Shown piece after piece: positions 1 through 8,835 of a DNA stretch of 36,291 bases. The stretch spans positions 1-36,291 of the forward strand of contig JAAZLT010000086.1 in assembly GCA_012799205.1 (NCBI GenBank), in the 5' to 3' direction. A program made the position numbers and the translations under genes. Every line of letters begins with the position of its first letter. Within the stretch, counting starts at the first letter, position 1. This DNA comes from Clostridiales bacterium (lineage in GTDB: Bacteria; Bacillota; Clostridia; Caldicoprobacterales; Xylanivirgaceae). The notes beneath the pieces are model-generated. The model did not search any database and was not told the origin of the DNA. It worked only from the letters and a program-made list of their open reading frames with translations.

Positions 1-23
1 CTTTTATTATTTAAAAATAAATA

Positions 24-52
24 TTGACATATGGATGGGGGAAGTCTATAAT
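24..52 (+). promoter_or_regulatory. Sigma-A-type promoter of the thrS transcript: TTGACA (24-29), 17-nt spacer, TATAAT (47-52)
   Basis: Perfect consensus -35 and -10 hexamers with 17-nt spacing directly upstream of the T-box leader. Confidence 0.88.
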
Positions 53-69
53 TTAAGGCAATACTAGAT

Positions 70-286
70 ACTGTGACGAGGAAGAGTAGACTATGATCCG
101 CTGCACAGAGAGAGATCTCACTAGCTGAAAGGGATCTTCAGAATGGCTTAGTCGAAGACCACCCTCTAAGTGTCACGGGTTGCTCCTTTATAGGCTTTTA
201 AGTGTGGATTGTCATTTTCGGCAATCAACAAGGGTGGAACCGCGGGTAATATCCTCTCGTCCCTTTTAGGGCTGGGAGGATTTTTG
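70..286 (+). ncRNA. T-box leader (tRNA-Thr responsive) upstream of thrS, with antiterminator/terminator
   Basis: Conserved T-box sequence AGGGTGGAACCGCGGG (231-246) followed by the terminator TCCTCTCGTCCCTTTTAGGGCTGGGAGGATTTTT. Candidate ACC specifier in GAAGACCACCC. Gene downstream is thrS. Confidence 0.92.
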
Positions 287-305
287 TATTTTATAAACAG
301 GGAGG

Positions 306-2222
306 ATGTTTGAAGTGGTAAATATAAAACTCAAGGATGGCTCTATTATCCAGAGACGAAAAGGAATGAGCGTATATGAAGTGGCAGAAAGTATAGGTAG
401 AGGACTTGCTAGGGCTGCCTTAGCCGCAGAGATAGACGGTGAATTGGTAGACCTTATGACAAATATAGATGAGGATGTAGAGCTAAATATACTCACATTT
501 GATGATGAAGGCGGGCGGGAAGCCTTTTGGCACACATCATCTCATATAATGGCCCAAGCTGTGAAGGAAATATTCCCTGAGGCGAAGCTGGCCATAGGAC
601 CTGCCATAGAAAATGGGTTTTACTATGACTTTGATGTAGATAGACCCTTTACTCCAGAGGATCTAGATTTAATTGAGAAAAAGATGCGCGATATTGTGAA
701 GGCAGATTTAAAATTGGAAAGATTCGAACTTCCAAGGGATGAAGGTATAGCACTTATGGAAGATCTTAATGAGTCGTATAAGGTAGAACTTATAGAAGAT
801 CTGCCAGATGAAGAGGCAATATCCTTTTATAAACAGGGTGATTTTGTAGATCTATGTGCAGGGCCTCATGTACCCTCTACGGGAAAGATGAGGGCATTTA
901 AACTTTTAAGCATTGCTGGGGCATATTGGCGTGGGGACGAAAATAATAAGATGCTTCAAAGGATTTACGGTACGTCCTATATGAAAAAATCTCAATTAGA
1001 TGAATATCTTGAGAGACTTGAAGAAGCTAAAAAGAGGGATCATAGAAAACTAGGCAGGGAATTAGATCTGTTTAGCTTAAGGGAGGAGGGACCCGGGTTT
1101 CCATTTTTCCATCCCAAGGGCATGGTTATAAAAAATGAGCTAGAGAGCTTTTGGAGAAAGGAACATATAAAACATGGTTATGAAGAGGTGCAAACTCCTA
1201 TAATCCTAAATGAAGGGTTATGGAAAAGATCTGGACACTGGGATCACTATAAGGAGAATATGTACTTTACACAGATAGATAATATGGATTATGCAGTAAA
1301 GCCTATGAATTGTCCGGGGAGTATGCTGGTGTATAAAAGGAAAATGCATAGCTATAGGGATCTGCCCCTTCGAATGGGGGAATTAGGATTAGTCCACAGA
1401 CATGAATTATCAGGGACACTTCATGGTCTTATGAGGGTTAGATGCTTCACCCAAGATGATGCTCATTTATTTATGTTACCAGAGCAGATAAGAGATGAGA
1501 TAATAGGTATTATGGATATGGTGGATTATTTCTATAATATATTTGGATTTAAATATCATGTAGAACTTTCCACAAGACCAGAGGATTCTATGGGCAAAGA
1601 TGAGGATTGGGAAATAGCTACAGATGCACTGAAGGATGCTCTAGAGGCTAAAGATATGCCGTATATCTTAAATGAAGGAGATGGTGCGTTCTACGGTCCT
1701 AAGATAGATTTTCATCTAGAAGATTGCCTAGGTAGAACTTGGCAATGTGGCACTATTCAGCTAGACTTTCAGATGCCAGAGAGATTTGACCTTTCTTATA
1801 TAGGAGCAGACGGCGAAAGACATAGACCTGTTATGATCCATAGGGTTATATTTGGTAGCATAGAGAGATTTATAGGAATACTCGTAGAGCATTTTGCCGG
1901 GGCATTCCCATTATGGATAGCACCGGTGCAAGTTAAGGTGATGTCTATAAGCAATAGGACAAATGAGTATGTGAAGGATATTGCAAAGAGATTTTTAGAT
2001 CATGGCATAAGAGTGGAGATGGATATAAGAAGCGAGAAGATAGGCTATAAGATAAGGGAAGCGCAACTAGAGAAGGTGCCCTATATGCTCATAGTAGGCG
2101 ATAGGGAGGCCGAAAGCGGTAAAATATCTGTAAGAAGCAGGAGTAAAGGGGATTTAGGCTCTATGGATATAGATGAGTTTATATCCAAAATGCAGGATGA
2201 AATAAAAACTAAGGCCATATAA
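306..2222 (+). CDS. thrS: Threonine--tRNA ligase (start may be GTG 315, which is better spaced from GGGAGG)
   Basis: Full-length ThrRS: TGS domain, HxxxH editing domain, class II motifs (MNCPGSM, RxGELGLVHRHELSGTLHGLMRVRCFTQDDAH). Confidence 0.98.
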   Translation: MFEVVNIKLKDGSIIQRRKGMSVYEVAESIGRGLARAALAAEIDGELVDLMTNIDEDVELNILTFDDEGGREAFWHTSSHIMAQAVKEIFPEAKLAIGPAIENGFYYDFDVDRPFTPEDLDLIEKKMRDIVKADLKLERFELPRDEGIALMEDLNESYKVELIEDLPDEEAISFYKQGDFVDLCAGPHVPSTGKMRAFKLLSIAGAYWRGDENNKMLQRIYGTSYMKKSQLDEYLERLEEAKKRDHRKLGRELDLFSLREEGPGFPFFHPKGMVIKNELESFWRKEHIKHGYEEVQTPIILNEGLWKRSGHWDHYKENMYFTQIDNMDYAVKPMNCPGSMLVYKRKMHSYRDLPLRMGELGLVHRHELSGTLHGLMRVRCFTQDDAHLFMLPEQIRDEIIGIMDMVDYFYNIFGFKYHVELSTRPEDSMGKDEDWEIATDALKDALEAKDMPYILNEGDGAFYGPKIDFHLEDCLGRTWQCGTIQLDFQMPERFDLSYIGADGERHRPVMIHRVIFGSIERFIGILVEHFAGAFPLWIAPVQVKVMSISNRTNEYVKDIAKRFLDHGIRVEMDIRSEKIGYKIREAQLEKVPYMLIVGDREAESGKISVRSRSKGDLGSMDIDEFISKMQDEIKTKAI

Positions 2223-2241
2223 TTAAATGGAAAAAATCGAT

Positions 2242-2270
2242 TTGACATTGACAAAGCTATATGATATTAT
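2242..2270 (+). promoter_or_regulatory. Promoter of infC-rpmI-rplT: TTGACA (2242-2247), 17 nt, TATTAT (2265-2270)
   Basis: Near-consensus hexamers at 17-nt spacing. A second TTGACA lies directly adjacent (2248-2253). Confidence 0.75.
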
Positions 2271-2277
2271 TTACAGG

Positions 2278-2410
2278 TAATTTAAGTAGAAGCTATCCAC
2301 TTCTCACCTTTCGGCGCTGCTAGGAAGGTTACGCGATAAACACACAAAGAGTTTATATGTATTTAGCGTATATGTGGGTAGACATCTGTCTACCCATTGT
2401 TGTTTTAAAA
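2278..2410 (+). ncRNA. L20-type autoregulatory leader of infC-rpmI-rplT, with attenuator hairpin 2375-2396
   Basis: About 130-nt structured 5'UTR upstream of infC-rpmI-rplT. It ends in TGGGTAGACATCTGTCTACCCA followed by TTGTTGTTTT (terminator-like). Position and arrangement match L20 leaders of Firmicutes. Confidence 0.7.
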
Positions 2411-2429
2411 TTTTTCGGGGGTGACCAGC

Positions 2430-2942
2430 ATAAAGAGTAAAGAGCTATTTGTAAACGAGAGGATCAGGGATAGGGAAGTTCGGGTTATTGATGTTGATGG
2501 AGGACAGCTTGGCATAATGCCGACTAATCGTGCATTAGATATTGCATATCAAAAACAACTGGACTTAGTTAAAGTTGCGCCTAATTCCAAGCCACCAGTG
2601 TGTAGGATAATGGATTATGGAAAGTATAAATTTGATATGGAAAAAAGGGATAGAGAGGCACGTAAGAAGCAAAAGGTTGTCAATGTAAAAGAAGTACGTC
2701 TATCAGCCACAATTGAAGAACATGATCTTGGAGTTAAGGCTAGAAATGCCGATAAGTTCCTAAAATCTGGCGATAAAGTGAAGGTATCCATTAGATTTAG
2801 GGGTAGGGAAATGGCTCATACGAACATAGGATATGAAATAATGGACAAATTCCAATCCATGCTTACAAGCGAATATGTGGTGCAAAATAGGCCACGTATG
2901 GAAGGCAGAAACATGACAATGATGTTAGAATCCGATGAGTAG
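2430..2942 (+). CDS. infC: Translation initiation factor IF-3; proposed AUA start at 2430 (ORF track uses GTG 2421)
   Basis: KSKELFVNERIRDREVRVIDVDGGQLGIMP...PPVCRIMDYGKYKF is typical IF-3. GGGGGTGA (2417-2424) is placed 5 nt upstream of ATA 2430. Confidence 0.9.
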   Translation: MKSKELFVNERIRDREVRVIDVDGGQLGIMPTNRALDIAYQKQLDLVKVAPNSKPPVCRIMDYGKYKFDMEKRDREARKKQKVVNVKEVRLSATIEEHDLGVKARNADKFLKSGDKVKVSIRFRGREMAHTNIGYEIMDKFQSMLTSEYVVQNRPRMEGRNMTMMLESDE

Positions 2943-2963
2943 ACATATAAGGGAGGCTATACC

Positions 2964-3161
2964 ATGGCAAAGATGAAGACGCATAGCGGTGCAAAAAAAC
3001 GCTTTAGGCTAACAAAGTCTGGAAAGGTCAAGAGAGCAAAAGCCTTTAAGAGTCATATACTGACTAAAAAGACTACAAAAAGGAAGAGAAATCTTCGAAA
3101 ACCAGGATATGTAAGCGAAGCAGACGCTAAGAATATTAAGAAACTATTACCATATAAGTAA
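2964..3161 (+). CDS. rpmI: 50S ribosomal protein L35
   Basis: [33 protein letters not shown]; located between infC and rplT. Confidence 0.98.
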   Translation: MAKMKTHSGAKKRFRLTKSGKVKRAKAFKSHILTKKTTKRKRNLRKPGYVSEADAKNIKKLLPYK

Positions 3162-3184
3162 ATGAACTAGGAGGTGTATTGACT

Positions 3185-3544
3185 TTGGCGAGGGTAAAGG
3201 GAGCAGTTAATGCTAGAAAAAAACATAAAAAAGTATTAAAGTTGGCAAAGGGCTATTATGGGGCAAAGAGCAAGCAATTTAAGGCAGCAAACCAAGCTGT
3301 TATGAAATCTTTGGCCTATTCATATACAGGCAGAAAGCTCAAAAAGAGGGATTTTAGAAAGCTGTGGATTTCTAGGATAAATGCTGCAGCTAGACAAAAT
3401 GATATGAGCTATAGCAGATTTATAAATGGATTGAGGAAAGCAGGCATTCAGATAGACAGGAAGGTATTGGCAGACATGGCTATACATGATGCACAGGGAT
3501 TTACTCAGTTGGTGGATATAGCAAGAAAACAATTACAAGCATAG
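3185..3544 (+). CDS. rplT: 50S ribosomal protein L20 (TTG start at 3185 preferred over 3179)
   Basis: (M)[40 protein letters not shown] ends at 3176, giving 8-nt spacing to TTG 3185. Confidence 0.97.
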   Translation: MARVKGAVNARKKHKKVLKLAKGYYGAKSKQFKAANQAVMKSLAYSYTGRKLKKRDFRKLWISRINAAARQNDMSYSRFINGLRKAGIQIDRKVLADMAIHDAQGFTQLVDIARKQLQA

Positions 3545-3548
3545 ATGA

Positions 3549-3576
3549 TAAAAGACCTCAGACTGGGGTCTTTTTT
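3549..3576 (+). terminator. Intrinsic terminator after rplT
   Basis: AAAAGACCTCAGACTGGGGTCTTTTTT hairpin with T-run. Confidence 0.88.
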
Positions 3577-3598
3577 AAAATCTACGAAGGTGGGTTAT

Positions 3599-4396
3599 AT
3601 GAATATTTTAAGTAGCCGGCAAAATACTTTAGTAAAACATATTAGGGCGTTAGACGGCAAAAGATATAGAGATTTAAAGGGACAGTTTTTTATTGAAGGG
3701 TTAAAGATGGTACAGGAAGCCTTTTTAGAAAAGGCTGATATATCTAGTATTTTAATATCTACTAAATTTGATATGGAAGGCTTTATGGAAGATGTAGATG
3801 CAGATATAAAAAATCTAGAGATATTTATGCTAAGAGATGATCTCTTCAGCTATATAGCTAAGACTAAGACGCCTCAAGGTATAGGGGCGGTCATAAATAA
3901 AGCTAGCTACTCGTACAAAAATATGTTAAAGGATGATGGGTACCTTATAGGTATTTTAGATGGAGTACAAGATCCTGGAAATGTAGGGACTATAATAAGG
4001 ACTCTAGATTGCGCCGGCGCCAACGGTCTAATACTCTTAGATGGCTGTGCTGATCCCTATGGTTCAAAGACTTTAAGGGCTACAATGGGCTCTATATTTA
4101 GGTTGCCTACGTGCTATATAGATAGTGAAGAGGATCTCTTTTCACATCTACATGATTTGGATACCCATATTATAATTGGCCATTTAGATGGGGAAAATTT
4201 GTTCAATTGGAATGAAGACCATGAGAGGATGGCATTCATTATCGGCAGCGAAGGTAGAGGTGTAAGAGATAAGCTGCTAAAATATGCATCTAGCCTTGTG
4301 AAGATTCCCATATTAGGAGGGGCAGAATCATTAAATGCCTCTGTGGCATCCGGGATAATTATATATGAAATAATAAAAAATAGGATGAAGACATAG
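3599..4396 (+). CDS. TrmH/SpoU-family RNA methyltransferase (start moved to ATG 3599; the track start lies in the terminator)
   Basis: SPOUT motifs GILDGVQDPGNVGTIIRTLDCAGANGLILLDGCADPYGSKTLRATMGSIFRLP and IIGSEGRGV...IPILGGAESLNASVASGIIIYE. Confidence 0.93.
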   Translation: MNILSSRQNTLVKHIRALDGKRYRDLKGQFFIEGLKMVQEAFLEKADISSILISTKFDMEGFMEDVDADIKNLEIFMLRDDLFSYIAKTKTPQGIGAVINKASYSYKNMLKDDGYLIGILDGVQDPGNVGTIIRTLDCAGANGLILLDGCADPYGSKTLRATMGSIFRLPTCYIDSEEDLFSHLHDLDTHIIIGHLDGENLFNWNEDHERMAFIIGSEGRGVRDKLLKYASSLVKIPILGGAESLNASVASGIIIYEIIKNRMKT

Positions 4397-4414
4397 TTTT
4401 TGCTGCCAGTAGCG

Positions 4415-4443
4415 TTGCATACGGGGCATCTGTATGTTATAAT
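4415..4443 (+). promoter_or_regulatory. Promoter upstream of the YqzL-like ORF and pheST leader: TTGCAT (4415-4420), 17 nt, TATAAT (4438-4443)
   Basis: Good -35, perfect -10, 17-nt spacing. Confidence 0.7.
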
Positions 4444-4484
4444 TATTACATCAAAATTTGCCTTTCAAGGAGTTGTGGGCAGCT

Positions 4485-4574
4485 ATGCTTGAGAAAATAT
4501 TATGGGGATTATTTACAAAGACTGGTTCTATAGATATATATATGCTATATAGAAAAATGAAGATAGCAAATTAG
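4485..4574 (+). CDS. YqzL-like small protein, 29 aa (MLEKILWGLFTKTGSIDIYMLYRKMKIAN)
   Basis: Short ORF below the track cutoff. The pattern xxLWGLFTKTGSIDIYMLYRKMK resembles the YqzL-like family (W..F..TG.I..Y.L.K). AAGGAG lies upstream. Confidence 0.72.
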   Translation: MLEKILWGLFTKTGSIDIYMLYRKMKIAN

Positions 4575-4577
4575 GCT

Positions 4578-4823
4578 ATGAAAGAGAGGAGTACATTTCA
4601 TATTTTCTATTAAGAGAGAAGATGTCATGGGCTGAAAGCATCTTTATAGTTATTGAAATGGAAGTTCGCTCTGGAGCTTAGGGCTGAAATAACAGTAGGC
4701 CCTACCGTAAATGTGGCGGTTATTTCACTGTGAGAGACCTTTAGGATTATTATGCCTAAGGGTGAACATAGGTGGTACCACGAAAGTTTATCCTTCGTCC
4801 TATTTTAGGATGGGGGATTTTTA
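4578..4823 (+). ncRNA. T-box leader (tRNA-Phe responsive) upstream of pheST
   Basis: T-box AGGTGGTACCACG (4770-4782), terminator hairpin TCCTTCGTCCTATTTTAGGATGGGGGATTTTT, candidate specifier TTC in GGAAGTTCGCTC, gene downstream is pheS. Confidence 0.92.
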
Positions 4824-4852
4824 TTTTATAGATATAGAAGGAGGAGATCGCT

Positions 4853-5872
4853 GTGCGTGAAACGCTTGAAAACATGAGAGATGAAGCGATAGATAGTGTT
4901 GCAAAAATAGACGATTTAAAACAGCTTGACGATCTAAGGCGCAAATACTTAGGAAAAAAGGGTGAACTTACCAAGGTCTTGAGGGGAATGGGGCGACTGC
5001 CTGCCCAGGAGCGGCCTATAATAGGAAGCCTTGCAAATGAAGTGAGAACACTCATACAAACCCAGTTAGACAATCAGAGAGAGAGATTAGAGGAGAGGGC
5101 CTTGGAGGATAGATTGTCTAGGGAAGCAATAGATGTAACCATGCCAGGTGCAAGAATAGATAGAGGAAATCTTCATCCTCTTACTTCTGTACAAAATGAG
5201 ATAGTAGATATCTTTATAGGCATGGGATTTATAGCTGTGGAAGGACCTGATGTAGAACTTGACTACTATAATTTTGAGGCCCTGAATATTCCAAAGGATC
5301 ATCCGGCACGAGATATTCAAGACACATTTTATATAAATGATGAGATGGTACTTAGAACTCATACTTCACCTGTACAGGTTAGGGTAATGGAAGCTGAAGA
5401 GCCGCCAATAAAAATAGTTGTGCCAGGAAGAGTATATAGATCAGATGATGTGGATGCAACTCATTCGCCTATATTTCACCAGATAGAGGGGCTTGTAATA
5501 GATAAAAATGTTACCATGGCAGATCTAAAGGGTGCATTAGATGTATTTGCTAAAGAGTTATTTGGAAAAGATACAAAGACAAGATTTAGGCCGCATTATT
5601 TTCCGTTTACAGAGCCTAGTGTAGAGGTGGATGCCACATGTGTGACCTGTGGGGGGGATGGATGCAGAATATGTTCCAACACTGGATGGATAGAGATTTT
5701 AGGAGCAGGAATGGTCCATCCGAATGTGTTAAGATATGGCAATATAGATCCTAGTATCTATAGCGGCTATGCATTTGGTCTAGGACTTGATAGAATAGTC
5801 AATTTAAAATATGGAATAGACGATATAAGGCTTTTATATGAAAATGATGTAAGATTTTTAAAACAGTTTTAG
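4853..5872 (+). CDS. pheS: Phenylalanine--tRNA ligase alpha subunit
   Basis: [83 protein letters not shown]. Confidence 0.98.
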   Translation: MRETLENMRDEAIDSVAKIDDLKQLDDLRRKYLGKKGELTKVLRGMGRLPAQERPIIGSLANEVRTLIQTQLDNQRERLEERALEDRLSREAIDVTMPGARIDRGNLHPLTSVQNEIVDIFIGMGFIAVEGPDVELDYYNFEALNIPKDHPARDIQDTFYINDEMVLRTHTSPVQVRVMEAEEPPIKIVVPGRVYRSDDVDATHSPIFHQIEGLVIDKNVTMADLKGALDVFAKELFGKDTKTRFRPHYFPFTEPSVEVDATCVTCGGDGCRICSNTGWIEILGAGMVHPNVLRYGNIDPSIYSGYAFGLGLDRIVNLKYGIDDIRLLYENDVRFLKQF

Positions 5873-5887
5873 GGAGGAGAGTTAAAA

Positions 5888-8272
5888 TTGTTAATACCTG
5901 TAAGTTGGCTCAGAGAATATGTTGATATAGATATATCCATAGAGGAACTTTGCGATCGAATGATAATGACGGGTTCTAATGTGGAGGGAATAGAGATAAA
6001 GGGAGATAAAATTGAGGGTGTAGTGGTTGGAAAGATACTTACTATAAAGCCTCATGAAGATGCAGATAGGCTTTTAGTATGTAAAGTAGATATAGGAGGT
6101 AGAATAATTCAGGTTGTAACTGGTGCTTCTAATATATCTGAGGGAGACCTTGTGCCCGTAGCAGTTGATGATGCTAGACTTCCAGGGGGCATTAAAATAA
6201 GAAGGGGAAAGCTAAGGGGAGAGCTATCAGAGGGTATGCTCTGCTCCGGCGAAGAACTCGAGCTAACCGATGAAGACTATGAAGGTGCAGATATAGACGG
6301 GATACTCATACTAACTGAAGATTACGAGCTAGGGATGGATATAAAGAAAGCGCTTCTACTTGGGGATGAAGTCATAGAATTCGAAATAACCCCAAATAGA
6401 TCAGATTGTCTTAGTGTAATAGGCATTGCAAGGGAAGTTGCAACCACTATAGGGACCACATTAAAGCTACCTAATATTGAAGTTAAGCCCACCGGAGGGG
6501 ATGTATGCGAAAAGGTAGAGGTAGTAGTAGAAGATACTGACCTTTGCCCTAGATATTGTGCTAGAGTTGTAGAGGATGTAGTTATAGAAAAATCGCCTAT
6601 GTGGATGAGAAGAAGGCTGGCAGATGCAGGGATAAGACCCATAAATAATATAGTGGATATTACCAACTATGTAATGCTAGAGATGGGTCAACCTATGCAT
6701 GCATTTGATCTAGATAAGGTGGAGGATAGAACTATAATAGTAGATAGAGCGATAGATGGAGAAATGCTCACAACTCTAGATGATGTAGATAGAATATTGA
6801 CGCCTGATATGCTCACTATAAGAGATACAAAAAGGGCTATAGCATTGGCAGGGGTCATGGGTGGATTAAATACAGAGATAGATGATAAAACAAGCACAAT
6901 AGTTTTAGAAAGCGCCAAATTTGACGGAGCGAGCGTAAGATCTACATCCCGGAAGCTAGGTCTTAGGTCTGAAGCATCATCTAGATTTGAAAAGGGATTA
7001 GATATTAACTTGCCAGTACTGGCTATAGACAGGGCTGTGCAGCTCATACAAGATCTTGGTGCTGGAAGGGCTATATGTGGTGTATTAGATGTATTAAATG
7101 CAGATACCACAAGGCGCCATATTGAGGTCAATTGGAAGGATATAAACAGATTACTGGGAGTTGAAATAGCTCCAGAAAAAATGATAGATATATTAATATC
7201 CCTTGACTTTGAGGCTGATAGGGATAAAGATAAGCTTAACATTGTGATCCCTACTTATAGGCAAGATATAGAGGGCATGGAAGATATAGCGGAGGAAGTA
7301 GCACGCATATATGGTTATGATAGGATTCCAAAGACATTGACATCAGGCAGTGGAACTAGGGGTAAAAAAAGCCCTAGACAAAAGCTCTTCGACCTTGGAA
7401 AAGAGACTCTAGTTGGTATGGGGCTCTACGAAATAGTTACTTATTCCTTCATTAGTCCTAAGGATTATAATAAAATAGATAAAGATATGCCTAAGGTAGT
7501 CACTATATCAAACCCGCTAGGTGAGGATCAAAGTATAATGCGAACTACCCTAATTCCAAGTATGCTAGATGTGCTCTCTAGAAATAGTAGAAGACGGGTT
7601 GAGCTATGTAAATTATTTGAGATAGGCAAGATTTTTTTACCTAAATCACTACCCCTAGAGGAACTTCCTATAGAAAATCATATGCTCTCTATGGGGTTAT
7701 ATGGGGATGGAATGGACTTTTTCTATTTAAAAGGTATAATAGAGACTTTATTTCATGAATTTGGCATAAAAGATGGGCTAGAATTCGTGCCAATGTCTGA
7801 GGATAGTACCTTTCATCCGGGTAGAACAGCGAATTTAAAGGTTAAAGGGATAAGTCTTGGAATAATGGGGGAAATCCATCCTAAGATAGCAGGTGGCTAT
7901 GGCATAGATATGCCAGTTATTCTAGCAGAGCTTAGCTATGATAAATTGCTTGATCTGGCAGATGTTAAAAAGAGCTATATGCATCTTCCAAGGTATCCAG
8001 CAGTAGATAGGGATCTTTCTATAGTAGTAAAAGAGGATGTATTAGCAGGACATGTAGAAGCTGTGATAAAGGCCTATGGGAAAGAGCTTTTAGAGAGCAT
8101 AGAATTATTTGATGTCTATAGTGGGGGGCAAATCCCAACAGGCTATAAGAGTATGGCATATTCCCTAAGTTATAGGGCCAGTGATAGAACCCTAAAGGAT
8201 GAGGATGTAGGGAAGATTCACGATAAAGTAATCAAAGGTCTTGAGAAGGATATTGATGCTAGACTTAGATAA
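5888..8272 (+). CDS. pheT: Phenylalanine--tRNA ligase beta subunit
   Basis: N-terminal tRNA-binding (EMAP-like) domain, B3/B5 domains and C-terminal FDX-ACB domain; adjacent to pheS. Confidence 0.98.
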   Translation: MLIPVSWLREYVDIDISIEELCDRMIMTGSNVEGIEIKGDKIEGVVVGKILTIKPHEDADRLLVCKVDIGGRIIQVVTGASNISEGDLVPVAVDDARLPGGIKIRRGKLRGELSEGMLCSGEELELTDEDYEGADIDGILILTEDYELGMDIKKALLLGDEVIEFEITPNRSDCLSVIGIAREVATTIGTTLKLPNIEVKPTGGDVCEKVEVVVEDTDLCPRYCARVVEDVVIEKSPMWMRRRLADAGIRPINNIVDITNYVMLEMGQPMHAFDLDKVEDRTIIVDRAIDGEMLTTLDDVDRILTPDMLTIRDTKRAIALAGVMGGLNTEIDDKTSTIVLESAKFDGASVRSTSRKLGLRSEASSRFEKGLDINLPVLAIDRAVQLIQDLGAGRAICGVLDVLNADTTRRHIEVNWKDINRLLGVEIAPEKMIDILISLDFEADRDKDKLNIVIPTYRQDIEGMEDIAEEVARIYGYDRIPKTLTSGSGTRGKKSPRQKLFDLGKETLVGMGLYEIVTYSFISPKDYNKIDKDMPKVVTISNPLGEDQSIMRTTLIPSMLDVLSRNSRRRVELCKLFEIGKIFLPKSLPLEELPIENHMLSMGLYGDGMDFFYLKGIIETLFHEFGIKDGLEFVPMSEDSTFHPGRTANLKVKGISLGIMGEIHPKIAGGYGIDMPVILAELSYDKLLDLADVKKSYMHLPRYPAVDRDLSIVVKEDVLAGHVEAVIKAYGKELLESIELFDVYSGGQIPTGYKSMAYSLSYRASDRTLKDEDVGKIHDKVIKGLEKDIDARLR

Positions 8273-8312
8273 TATATACTTAGGGCATAAATTTAGAACG
8301 GTTTAATTATGC

Positions 8313-8341
8313 TTGAGTTAGTTTGACGAATAGTGTATAAT
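8313..8341 (+). promoter_or_regulatory. Promoter of zapA: TTGAGT (8313-8318), 17 nt, TATAAT (8336-8341)
   Basis: Hexamers at 17-nt spacing just upstream of the ORF. Confidence 0.6.
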
Positions 8342-8376
8342 TATGTCAACAAACGAGGCTCTAGGGGGTGCTAATA

Positions 8377-8718
8377 TTGGGTGAAGTGTCCAGGGCGGTG
8401 GTACGCATTGGTGGCCTAGAATATACAATAAAGGGGAAAGAATCAGAAGAGTATCTTCATAAGGTGGCCATATGTGTGGACAAAAAGATGAGAGAGATAG
8501 AAAAGACTCATTTTAATCTAAGTACATCTATGCGAGCAGTCCTAGTATCTATAAATATGGCCAATGATATGCTAAAGCGGGATGAAGAGATAAAAAAGCT
8601 TAAGCAAAAAATTGGAGAGCTCCAGGAGGAAAATGAACTTTTGAACGAGATGCTGGTCCAATTGGAAAAAGAGAGTTCTAGCACTCCAAATATATACGAT
8701 GTCAGTGATAGAAATTAA
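8377..8718 (+). CDS. zapA: Cell division protein ZapA (TTG start preferred)
   Basis: VVRIGGLEYTIKGKESEEYLHKVAICVDKKMREIEKTHFNLSTSMRAVLVSINMANDMLK plus C-terminal coiled coil. Confidence 0.85.
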   Translation: MGEVSRAVVRIGGLEYTIKGKESEEYLHKVAICVDKKMREIEKTHFNLSTSMRAVLVSINMANDMLKRDEEIKKLKQKIGELQEENELLNEMLVQLEKESSSTPNIYDVSDRN

Positions 8719-8729
8719 TATATATACTT

Positions 8730-8761
8730 AAAAAAGTAGCAAATATTTGCTACTTTTTTTT
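8730..8761 (+). terminator. Intrinsic terminator after zapA
   Basis: AAAAAAGTAGCAAATATTTGCTACTTTTTTTT. Confidence 0.9.
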
Positions 8762-8835
8762 ACATATAGCCGAGAAACTGGTATAATTAAATAGATATAG
8801 TGTTTCTAGCGAATTATTTTGAAGAGGGAGAATAC

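Noticed and set aside
266-535. Many minus-strand ORFs of 60-184 aa opposite thrS, pheT, mutS2, htrA and others
   Set aside because: They are antisense shadows of clear coding genes, Ser/Ile/Leu-rich, with no recognisable domains or ribosome-binding context
3545-3598. Track start of the TrmH-family methyltransferase at 3545
   Set aside because: The first 18 codons lie over the rplT terminator; ATG 3599 with AAGGTGG upstream is the sensible start
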